Source: Nitrospira sp.
Lineage (GTDB): Bacteria; Nitrospirota; Nitrospiria; Nitrospirales; Nitrospiraceae
DNA length: 64,000 bases
Assembly: GCA_024330965.1 (NCBI GenBank)
Contig: JANDJL010000007.1
Location: 47,939 to 111,938, forward strand
Direction of reading: 5' to 3'
In this document: positions 29,748-36,944 of the stretch, one piece after another
How positions within the stretch are numbered: the stretch's first letter is position 1
Layout of the letters: each line of letters starts with the position of its first letter
Translations under genes and position numbers: made by a program
Notes under the pieces: model-generated
Seen by the model: the letters and a program-made list of their open reading frames with translations, nothing else
What the model was told of the DNA's origin: nothing
The model's database searches: none

Positions 29748-30089
29748 CTAAAAAACGAGGACACGGTCGGCCGAATGAATACGAGAACGGATTTCATCAT
29801 CCGACTCATATCTGATACGAAACTTTCCGTCAACGACAGATCGGCCCGTATCACGGGGAAGGACGAACGGGATATCAAGGTGGCGAATTGACGGGAGATA
29901 TTTTTCCAAGATGTCTGCGTCAACAATGTCTCCCATGTCGTCAGACAAAAGCCGGATCGCCTGGCCAAGAAGGATCACCGTTGTCGAGTGAGACCCTGCC
30001 ACCAGGCCGAGCGCAATGCGCAGTGCTTCGACCGGGCGGTGAGTTTTCGTAGGATCCTCCCGAATGACCACGACGACGGTTTTGGCCAT
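29748..30089 (-). CDS. DsrE/F-like protein, cysteine-free
   Basis: A 113-residue protein with a DsrE-like alpha/beta fold outline: TVVVVIREDP, then EALRIALGLVAGSHSTTVILLGQAIRLL, and a C-terminal DRVLVF strand. There is no Cys at all, so it cannot itself carry a persulfide. It may be a structural partner in a hetero-oligomer, as TusC-type subunits are. It starts 14 bases after the stop of the upstream DsrE-like gene and is followed at 24 bases by the DsrH-like gene. Confidence 0.55.
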   Translation of the reverse strand: MAKTVVVVIREDPTKTHRPVEALRIALGLVAGSHSTTVILLGQAIRLLSDDMGDIVDADILEKYLPSIRHLDIPFVLPRDTGRSVVDGKFRIRYESDDEIRSRIHSADRVLVF

Positions 30090-30103
30090 AAGTCTCTTAT
30101 GCC

Positions 30104-30433
30104 TTAAGTGAATGACAGAAACGGTTCACATGCGTCAATGAGGCCTGAAAGAACGACGAGGCCGCAAAGAGAAATCGAAGGATCGAGATCGGCCGTCGAG
30201 ACATGATGTTGTTGACACCCATAAGCACAGGCAAACATATGCACTCCCGACGTAGCCAGGTTCCGATAGGAAGGGGAATTTAAGTTCTTGACTCCCTCAT
30301 CAATTAAGTAGAGATACACATCGTGACCGGCCTCGCGTGCCGCTTGAGCCAAGCCATAAACAACGGTGGCGCTTCTATCGGCCGGAGGAAGCGCGAGTAG
30401 GATCCCCAATTTTCGTCGCGTTTGAAAATCCAC
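30104..30433 (-). CDS. DsrE-family sulfur-relay-like protein
   Basis: A 109-residue protein with the DsrE layout: LGILLALPPADRSATVVYGLAQAAREAGHDVYLYLIDEGV, then a strand ending MFACAYGCQQHHV. Cys residues stand at the place of the active-site Cys of DsrE/TusD. The start is a GTG at 30433 with only a weak GAAGA upstream. It is first in the three-gene cassette and is driven by a well-formed promoter at 30481-30509. The role could be persulfide transfer; no tusA, tusE or dsrAB is nearby. Confidence 0.6.
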   Translation of the reverse strand: MDFQTRRKLGILLALPPADRSATVVYGLAQAAREAGHDVYLYLIDEGVKNLNSPSYRNLATSGVHMFACAYGCQQHHVSTADLDPSISLCGLVVLSGLIDACEPFLSFT

Positions 30434-30480
30434 AAAAAAATCTTCGTAATAATAATGTCTTATGATTAGACGACAGTAGG

Positions 30481-30509
30481 AAAGTACGGGGTTTTTAGAG
30501 AAAAGTCAA
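30481..30509 (-). promoter_or_regulatory. Predicted promoter of the DsrE-type cassette
   Basis: On the minus strand TTGACT (30509-30504), a 17-base spacer and TACTTT (30486-30481) lie about 48 bases before the first start codon. Spacing and -35 are near ideal. Confidence 0.6.
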
Positions 30510-30522
30510 CGGGCAAAAACAA

Positions 30523-31791
30523 CTAAGATCCACGGATGTGGGAGGAGACGTCACCACAAAGAGAGGTCAGCGAGACCCCATACTGATTTTTCGTGTTCAT
30601 ATCCCTGAGAATTCCTACTCCCTTATCAACTTCGTCGTCGCCGATGATCAAGGTAAACCCGACGGCAAGTCGGTCGGCTTGGCGAAGATGCGATTTAAGC
30701 GACGTGGCTCTGAAGTCGGCAACGGCAGGTATTCCCGCAAGGCGGAGTTCTTCAAGGGCTGAGAAACCGGCTGGTGCTCCGGAGACGCCGAATCCGGCGA
30801 CATACACAACCGGCGACCGAGAGGATGAGGGATATGCGGTCTGCGGTAACATTAACGCAATTCTCTCCAGCCCCATGGCAAACCCGACGGCCGGTGTGGG
30901 GGGACCTCCCAAGGCCTCGACGAGTCCATCATAGCGCCCTCCTGCCCCGACCGCGTTTTGAGCGCCGAGAGCGGCGGACGTGACCTCAAAGGTGGTCAGG
31001 CAATAATAATCCAGTCCTCGGACAAGACGGTGGTTCAGGCGGTAGGGAATGCCGATAGAATCGAGACCGCTCAACACATCGGCAAAGTGGGTGCGGGCCG
31101 GATCGGAAAGGCTGTCTGCAAGGCGGGGAGCCGGCTCTGTCTCAGCTCGACAGCCAGGAACCTTGCAGTCCAACACGCGCAGAGGGTTCGTATCGAGGCG
31201 TCTCCGACAGTTGGCGCAGAGTGCGCCGGCGACGGTACGGAGAAACTCGGTTAAGCGGGGCCGATATGCCGCGCGGTCTTCTGTGGAGCCTAAATTATTA
31301 ATCTCAAGAGTCAGGGACGGCAGCTTGAGATCCGACAGGATGCGCCAGAGCAGGGCGATCACTTCCACGTCGGCACGAGGATCGGCCATACCGAACGATT
31401 CGACACCGAATTGATGAAATTGGCGGAGTCGCCCCGCCTGTGGGCGTTCATGGCGGAACATCGGACCGGAATAGAAAAACTTCTGAGGAGTGGGATCGGC
31501 CGCACGATGGTGTTCAATATAGGCGCGAACCGTGCCCGCGGTTCCTTCGGGGCGGAGCGTGAGCGACGTTCCGTCTCGATCCTGGAAGGTGTACATCTCC
31601 TTCTCCACGATGTCGGTTGAGGTTCCGATACTTCTGGCGAACAACTCGGTCACCTCGAAGATGGGCACTCGGATTTCGCGGAAGCCGTAAAGATCAGCCC
31701 AGCGCCTGGCGGTCTCCTCAATCAACCTCCACCGGGAAGTCTCTTCCGGCAAGATGTCTTTGACTCCTTTGATCCCTTTGATCATATTCAT
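30523..31791 (-). CDS. hisS: Histidyl-tRNA synthetase
   Basis: A class II synthetase charging tRNA-His, 422 residues. Motif 1 lies near GFREIRVPIFE, motif 2 is GPMFRHERPQAGRLRQFHQ, and the His-specific loop is LVRGLDYYCLTTFEV. Motif 3 is AVGFAMGLERIAL. The C-terminal anticodon-binding domain is present though rather short. The ATG at 31791 has GAAGAAGGG about seven bases before it. Its own promoter lies upstream, divergent from that of the ThyX-like gene. Confidence 0.95.
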   Translation of the reverse strand: MNMIKGIKGVKDILPEETSRWRLIEETARRWADLYGFREIRVPIFEVTELFARSIGTSTDIVEKEMYTFQDRDGTSLTLRPEGTAGTVRAYIEHHRAADPTPQKFFYSGPMFRHERPQAGRLRQFHQFGVESFGMADPRADVEVIALLWRILSDLKLPSLTLEINNLGSTEDRAAYRPRLTEFLRTVAGALCANCRRRLDTNPLRVLDCKVPGCRAETEPAPRLADSLSDPARTHFADVLSGLDSIGIPYRLNHRLVRGLDYYCLTTFEVTSAALGAQNAVGAGGRYDGLVEALGGPPTPAVGFAMGLERIALMLPQTAYPSSSRSPVVYVAGFGVSGAPAGFSALEELRLAGIPAVADFRATSLKSHLRQADRLAVGFTLIIGDDEVDKGVGILRDMNTKNQYGVSLTSLCGDVSSHIRGS

Positions 31792-31840
31792 GAAGCCCTT
31801 CTTCCGTTGCTGGCTTGTCAGCTTACGCAGTACGCGGCGG

Positions 31841-31870
31841 ACTATAACGACGCCCTCCGAAACAAGTCAA
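31841..31870 (-). promoter_or_regulatory. Predicted hisS promoter
   Basis: On the minus strand TTGACT (31870-31865), an 18-base spacer and TATAGT (31846-31841), about 50 bases before the hisS start. Confidence 0.6.
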
Positions 31871-31903
31871 CGGAGAGAGGCACGGCCCTCAACGGACCCA
31901 TTC

Positions 31904-31932
31904 TTGCGTCGATTGCTCAGGGGGGGTATAGT
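31904..31932 (+). promoter_or_regulatory. Predicted promoter of the ThyX-like gene
   Basis: TTGCGT (31904-31909), a 17-base spacer ending in six Gs, and TATAGT (31927-31932), 35 bases before the start codon. It is divergent from the hisS promoter. Confidence 0.5.
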
Positions 31933-31967
31933 GCGCCCCTGCACCAACCGAGGAAGATCGACGTTTC

Positions 31968-33458
31968 ATGATGAAACGCGAACAATCGACCAGCCGGGTG
32001 ATCGCAGTCGGCCCGATGCCTCCCGAAAAATGCGCGTACGCATTGGCACGGTACAGCCGCTCACCGGACTCTATTGAAAACAGCATCCGGTGGGTTCACG
32101 GTCACTCGTCGGAGAAGTTTTGGGAGCAGTTCTACTTCGACTACGGCCATGCTTCCATCGCTGACCTCGGCCACGTCGTCATCTGTTTCGAAGAAATCTC
32201 GGAGCTGGCGGCGATTCGATTGGAAGACGAGCCGCTCTGGGACGGCCAGGCCAAATCCAGTCGGTATCAAAATTTCGCCGCCGGCCGGTGGTTCGTGCCC
32301 CACCACATCAGGGGCCGTGAAACGGAGGCCGTCTATGAAGGAATCCTCCGAAGCCTCTCCGAGGTGTATCGGCTGTTGCATGACCCGTTGGTCGCTCATC
32401 TCTCAGAACGGGAACCTCGACCGCAGACGATGAGCCAGGCTGATTACCAACGAAGGATCGCAGCGCGCGCCTTCGACGTGACGAGATATCTCCTTCCGCT
32501 TGCGGCCACGACCAATGTGGGACAGGTCGTGAGTATCCGAACGTTGGAAAAGCAAATGACGCGCTTGCTGTCTTCCCAGTTGACGGAATTGCGATCCATC
32601 GGTGAAGAACTGCAGGAGGCCTGCCGGCGCCCGCCCATCACCCTCTGGGACGAGCTCTGCGGTCAGAAGATCCTCCACGCTGATCCCCTGGCTCCGACGC
32701 TGGCGCGCCACGCCAAGGCCAACCCCTATCTGGCATCCGTGTATTCGGACTTGGCGCGCCACGCCAAGGAAGTCTTGCATGACAGGGGACTTGATCGGCC
32801 TGATCATTGGAGCCCCGTCGAACCGGTCGACCTTATCGAGCCCCATCATCCGTTGGACGAAATCGTCGCGACGCTCTTGTACCGTGTCACACATGCTCCG
32901 TATCGGGACATTCTGGCATCCGTGCGGGATTGGTCCGAGAAGCAGAAGCGCGAGACAATCGAAATCGCGACCAAACGGCGGGGGCCTTATGACGAGCTGA
33001 TCAAAGAGTTTCGGAGCGGCTACGCCATCCTGTTCGACGTGCTCATGGACATCGGCGCCTGGCGTGACCTTCATCGCCACAGACGGTGTCAACAGGTGCA
33101 GCAGAATTTTACGACCCTCCATGGGTATGACGTCCCTCCACCGTTGGTCGCAGCCGGTTTGGATCAGGAATATCGGCAAGCCATGGATGCCGTGCGCGGC
33201 GACATCGACCTTCTCAAGAAGGAGGACCAAGAGGCAGCGCTTTATGCCATCCCGTTCGGTTTCAAGGTGCGGTGCCTGTTTAAGATGGACTATGCGGAGG
33301 CGGAGTACATCGCCAAGCTCCGATCCGGCGTCAAAGGCCATTGGTCTTATCGCACGGTTGCCTGGCAGATGAAGCAAAAGCTGGCAGAGCGATACCCGGC
33401 GCTGGGTGAGCTGATCCAGGCGACGCCCCCTGACGTTGAGGACACCTTGAATCGATAA
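31968..33458 (+). CDS. Tandem ThyX-fold protein (flavin-dependent thymidylate synthase family)
   Basis: A 496-residue protein, about twice the length of ThyX. The N-terminal half has YGHASIADLGHVVICFEEIS followed by GQAKSSRYQ, echoing the ThyX helix and the NExSxRY end of its signature. The C-terminal half has WRDLHRHRRCQQVQQNFT, echoing RHRxxSxNExS. Neither half has the complete RHRxxSxNExSxRY motif, so each half seems to keep part of it. Classical ThyX makes dTMP from dUMP with FAD and methylene-tetrahydrofolate; activity here is uncertain. GAGGAAG lies ten bases before the ATG. The TPR gene follows at 13 bases. Confidence 0.7.
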   Translation: MMKREQSTSRVIAVGPMPPEKCAYALARYSRSPDSIENSIRWVHGHSSEKFWEQFYFDYGHASIADLGHVVICFEEISELAAIRLEDEPLWDGQAKSSRYQNFAAGRWFVPHHIRGRETEAVYEGILRSLSEVYRLLHDPLVAHLSEREPRPQTMSQADYQRRIAARAFDVTRYLLPLAATTNVGQVVSIRTLEKQMTRLLSSQLTELRSIGEELQEACRRPPITLWDELCGQKILHADPLAPTLARHAKANPYLASVYSDLARHAKEVLHDRGLDRPDHWSPVEPVDLIEPHHPLDEIVATLLYRVTHAPYRDILASVRDWSEKQKRETIEIATKRRGPYDELIKEFRSGYAILFDVLMDIGAWRDLHRHRRCQQVQQNFTTLHGYDVPPPLVAAGLDQEYRQAMDAVRGDIDLLKKEDQEAALYAIPFGFKVRCLFKMDYAEAEYIAKLRSGVKGHWSYRTVAWQMKQKLAERYPALGELIQATPPDVEDTLNR

Positions 33459-33471
33459 CGGCCTGCTCCGT

Positions 33472-34509
33472 ATGAGCCTCCATCAACTGGAATGCGAAGC
33501 CGCCATTCTGGCCGGATTGTGGGAAACGCTCCTGACCAAGGCCTTGGTTTGGAACCAGGAACTGGAGGCCGCCGGCACGGCTGATCCATGTCCTCACTTC
33601 GCGATGAACGTCGCCTACCTGGTGCAGGGGCGGTTCGCCGAAGCTTGGAAGGTCCATGCCAGGTGTCTTGAGGCCGTCGATGACATTGCCAAGGTCCGGG
33701 CTTGGGTGGACTCTCTCGTCGAGCGACAGTCGGACAACGGCCACGTGCATCTCGTCCGGGGCCTCTTCCTGTCCCAATCGGGTTTTTCAGAACAGTCCAT
33801 GTCCTGCTACAAGGAGGCCGCGAGACTGAATCCGCAATCCGCCTATCCCCATTATTTTCTTGCCCAGATTCACCAGCGGGCGAACCGACTCGAGATCGCG
33901 ATCAAGGAGTATAAGGAAGCCGTACGGCTTGACCCTTCTTTTGCGCCGGCGCGAACCAACCTCGGTGTGGCGTATCAAGAACAGGGCCGACTCGAGATGG
34001 CGATCAAAGAATACCGGGAAGTCATCAAGTTGCAACCGAACGATCCGGTAGCCCATGCAAATCTCGGTTGTGCCTTGGCCGAGCAGGGCAAGATGGAGCC
34101 GGCGCTTCAGTCTTACAAAGAAGCGCTGCGGTTGAACCCGAACGACGCGGAGGTGCACTTTGCCATAGGGGGACTGTACGAGACGCGGGGTCGGCTCGAC
34201 CTGGCGCAGAAGAGTTACATCGACGCCCTCCAAGCCGACCCACAGTTCGGTCAGGCCCATTCTGCTTTGGGATGGTTGGCGCTCCGGCGGAATCACGTGC
34301 AGGAAGCGCAGGAGTCGTTCAATCGGGCCCTTGCCTGCAACGCCGAAGACGCCGCCGCCTACCATGGCCTTGGGGAGATCTATGCCTTGCGCGGCAAGCG
34401 TCAAAGCGCCATGGAGAATTACAGCAAGGCGCTCAGGTATTATCACGATCCGGAAAAGAAAAATCAGCTTATGAACCAGCTCTTTCAGGAAGGTCAGGTG
34501 GGGGATTAG
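33472..34509 (+). CDS. TPR-repeat protein
   Basis: A 345-residue soluble protein. From about residue 90 to 335 it is a row of roughly seven 34-residue tetratricopeptide repeats (for example AIKEYKEAVRLDPSFAPARTNLG and EQGRLEMAIKEYREVIKLQ sections), which build a protein-binding solenoid. The first ~90 residues lack clear repeats and contain CPHFAMNVAYLVQGRF. No signal peptide is seen. It starts 13 bases after the ThyX-like gene and is probably in its operon. Partner unknown. Confidence 0.88.
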   Translation: MSLHQLECEAAILAGLWETLLTKALVWNQELEAAGTADPCPHFAMNVAYLVQGRFAEAWKVHARCLEAVDDIAKVRAWVDSLVERQSDNGHVHLVRGLFLSQSGFSEQSMSCYKEAARLNPQSAYPHYFLAQIHQRANRLEIAIKEYKEAVRLDPSFAPARTNLGVAYQEQGRLEMAIKEYREVIKLQPNDPVAHANLGCALAEQGKMEPALQSYKEALRLNPNDAEVHFAIGGLYETRGRLDLAQKSYIDALQADPQFGQAHSALGWLALRRNHVQEAQESFNRALACNAEDAAAYHGLGEIYALRGKRQSAMENYSKALRYYHDPEKKNQLMNQLFQEGQVGD

Positions 34510-34537
34510 AAGGATGGAGATAGGCCAACGACGGACG

Positions 34538-34843
34538 CTACAGATCGCGAATCGCTCCTTGGAGCACAGTGATCTGCGTCACGGGATCACCGGCGTGCTT
34601 CAGTTCCGTCCTGATCTGGTCCTTCAAATAGGATGAGTACCCGACACGATCGATCAGGAGATCGAGGAACCGCTCCGCCGGCAGCAAACTCTGTTTTTTG
34701 AGTTCTTCCACGGTTTCATCGCTGACCGGAACATAAGTGCTGCCGATGTGGAAGACCACGTTGTAATGCCGCCCGTTCCCGATGCGCTCGAACCGCAGAC
34801 CTTTCACCGCCCCCTCCTCTGAACATTCAGCGAAGCGGTTCAT
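34538..34843 (-). CDS. Small hypothetical protein
   Basis: About 101 residues from the ATG at 34843. The frame is open upstream to 34972, and no start has a good ribosome-binding site. The segment GNGRHYNVVFHIGSTYVPVSDETVEELKKQSLLPAERFLDLLIDRVG looks like a compact alpha/beta domain. I do not recognise the family. If the longer start is used, CLRCRNLSKMNRFAEC would give a possible metal-binding Cys cluster. It is divergent from the helicase-like gene. Confidence 0.5.
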   Translation of the reverse strand: MNRFAECSEEGAVKGLRFERIGNGRHYNVVFHIGSTYVPVSDETVEELKKQSLLPAERFLDLLIDRVGYSSYLKDQIRTELKHAGDPVTQITVLQGAIRDL

Positions 34844-34992
34844 TTTAGACAGGTTTCTGCATCGAAGACAAGGGTGCCTCCCATCCATGACAGTGAACGA
34901 GACCGAGGCCTCTGCCTTGGTGGACAGCCATATCGATCCACCATTAAGATGCAGTCGTATCAGCGATAGCACGGGAACATTCTGATTCGGCG

Positions 34993-36471
34993 ATGACAGT
35001 CCATGGCCTGATTGAATCCTGCATTGCCCGCCTTCACGCAGAACAAAAACGGGTCATCGAAGCGGGGCAGGACACGTTAGTCACGGTGCCTCCTGGTCGA
35101 TTGGTGCGGACGAGCGGAGGTCTTCACCTTTATGAATTCATCGTGCCCTCCGAGATCGCGTTTCCGATCGACGTCGCCGTTGCGATCGTTCCAAGCGACG
35201 AGACGGAACCCACCGAAGGACTCGTCCTGAGCCAAACAGGCCGGACGCTTCTCTTGCAGGTGGCGGAGGCGCTTGGAGACCCCGTACCATCCGTGACCTT
35301 GATCCCGGATCTCGCCGGACATCTAAAAATCGCCGCCGATCGACTGGAGGACATGATCAAAAAAGGCGAGGCCTATAACCTTGGACTTGCTGAACGATTG
35401 GTTCCCCTGTTCCAGGAAGGAGAGCGGAGTGGACGACGGATTCCTCCCGAATCATCGGCCCTGACCATGGTTTGGCTGGAAGACCGATTGTTGCGGCGAC
35501 AGCGGTTGGCTGAATTGACAGTGGACCTCGTCCGCGCCAACAAGCGAGTCCTGTTGCTCAGCCCGGACCACCGCGAATCGGACCAGGCAACGGGTCTCAT
35601 TGCCCGGGCTCTGAAGGCCGCGGGGCTGAGCTATCAGACGTTGATCAGTCGGTACGAAGCGCCGCTCCTTGGCGAAAGCAGCGGTGTCTCCTTGCAGGAG
35701 CTGGGATTTGAAGCACAAGTCCGTCGATTTTACGCCAAGTCGCAATCCGAAAAGGCATCGCTCAGGCGAAAGTACGAGCGGTTCCGAGAGCTTACCCCGC
35801 TGATGACCGCCAAAGCGCAGAAACAGAAAGACCTGGACGAGGTTCGGCTGCTCGAATGGCGACTCGTCTCTCAGATGAGAGATCTTCAGGCCCAATTGGC
35901 CGATGTGGAAACCACACTCATCCAATACGAGAGCCTGCCGCTGTTCCAACGGTTGGCGATGCAAGCGGTCGGAAAGAACAGTGAGTCCCTTGACCAATAC
36001 CGCCGGCTGTACCAACGGCAGATGGAGACGTTGCGCAAAGAGATCGACCTGGCCCAGGCGCGGATTCGGGAATTGGCGCCGGAGGCGGCCGTTTCGCGCG
36101 ACTTGAAACAGGAATATGACGAACTCAAGGAAACGGTAACGAAGCTGGGGGGAGCGAAAAACATTCGGGAATTGCTCGCCGCCGAGGCGGATCCGAACCG
36201 GCAGGCGTTTCTTCAGCATCGCCGGTTCGTGGCTGCCACTGCCGCTCGGGTCGCCGGTGATCCTCTGTTCGGCCGCGTGCGGTTCGACGTCCTCATCGTC
36301 GATGAAGCGCCGCGCATCGGGGTGGTCCACCTGCTGGCGGCGGCCGGTTTGGCGCGCGAACGTCTCGTGCTCAGCGGCGATCCGAACGAACTCGACTCGA
36401 CCGGGCAATGGGCGATTTCCGAGCCCTACGGCTATCCGACCCATCCGCCGACGCCGCAGGCGCTTGCTTGA
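34993..36471 (+). CDS. SF1 helicase-like protein lacking Walker A
   Basis: A 492-residue protein. RVLLLSPDHRESDQATGLIARAL (about 190-212) resembles motif Ia of Upf1/Dna2-type SF1 helicases, and FDVLIVDEAPRI near 435 resembles motif II. RLVLSGDPNEL near 462 resembles motif III. No GxxGxGKT/S Walker A is present, and the protein ends shortly after motif III, so motifs IV-VI are missing. The centre (about 250-400) is a long coiled coil rich in Arg, Glu and Gln. It cannot be an ordinary ATP-driven helicase; it may be a relic or a structural protein of a repair complex. The start codon at 34993 is an ATG without a strong ribosome-binding site. Confidence 0.65.
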   Translation: MTVHGLIESCIARLHAEQKRVIEAGQDTLVTVPPGRLVRTSGGLHLYEFIVPSEIAFPIDVAVAIVPSDETEPTEGLVLSQTGRTLLLQVAEALGDPVPSVTLIPDLAGHLKIAADRLEDMIKKGEAYNLGLAERLVPLFQEGERSGRRIPPESSALTMVWLEDRLLRRQRLAELTVDLVRANKRVLLLSPDHRESDQATGLIARALKAAGLSYQTLISRYEAPLLGESSGVSLQELGFEAQVRRFYAKSQSEKASLRRKYERFRELTPLMTAKAQKQKDLDEVRLLEWRLVSQMRDLQAQLADVETTLIQYESLPLFQRLAMQAVGKNSESLDQYRRLYQRQMETLRKEIDLAQARIRELAPEAAVSRDLKQEYDELKETVTKLGGAKNIRELLAAEADPNRQAFLQHRRFVAATAARVAGDPLFGRVRFDVLIVDEAPRIGVVHLLAAAGLARERLVLSGDPNELDSTGQWAISEPYGYPTHPPTPQALA

Positions 36472-36551
36472 CGAGGCGATGGAGAATTCAGGATAATCCA
36501 CCCCCCAGGCTCGTCGCGGTCTGGTATCGATTTCAGCGCAGCACTCGAAAT

Positions 36552-36638
36552 GCCGAAGTGGCGGAACTGGCAGACGCACTAGATTCAGGGTCTAGCGCCC
36601 TTAGGGGTGTCCGGGTTCAAATCCCGGCTTCGGCACCA
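36552..36638 (+). tRNA. tRNA-Leu (anticodon CAG)
   Basis: Acceptor GCCGAAG/CTTCGGC, anticodon stem CTAGA/TCTAG with loop TTCAGGG (anticodon CAG), a long class II variable arm (CGCCCTTAGGGGTG), T arm CCGGG/CCCGG with loop TTCAAAT, and encoded CCA. Length 87 bases. Confidence 0.97.
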
Positions 36639-36944
36639 GATCAAGCTCGCTCGTCCCGCCGACTCTTTATCGCCTCCTCGTGATGGCCGTCGGTGGATCA
36701 ACACCTTCAGTGCCTCCTGTTTTTTTGACCTGCCGGCGGCTGATCAGTCTCTTCTTAGAGGTTCCGGAGCAGCACCTCCACTCAGCCGCGAGGAAGTCGA
36801 AGTCTATACGACGCAGGCCGTGTCACCTATACCGCACAGATGTTCGGCTTGTCCTCCCCCTTGCCTCTTTACCAACAGGTCCTTCACAATGTCCGTGACA
36901 AGGACAAAAATACACAATGACGGGAAAGGCGGTGAGGGTGCCTC
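36639..36944. other. Intergenic stretch before the repeat-protein gene
   Basis: 306 bases between tRNA-Leu and the repeat-protein gene. I see only a GGTGAGGG ribosome-binding site for the next gene near its end; no tRNA, repeat or convincing promoter. Confidence 0.5.
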
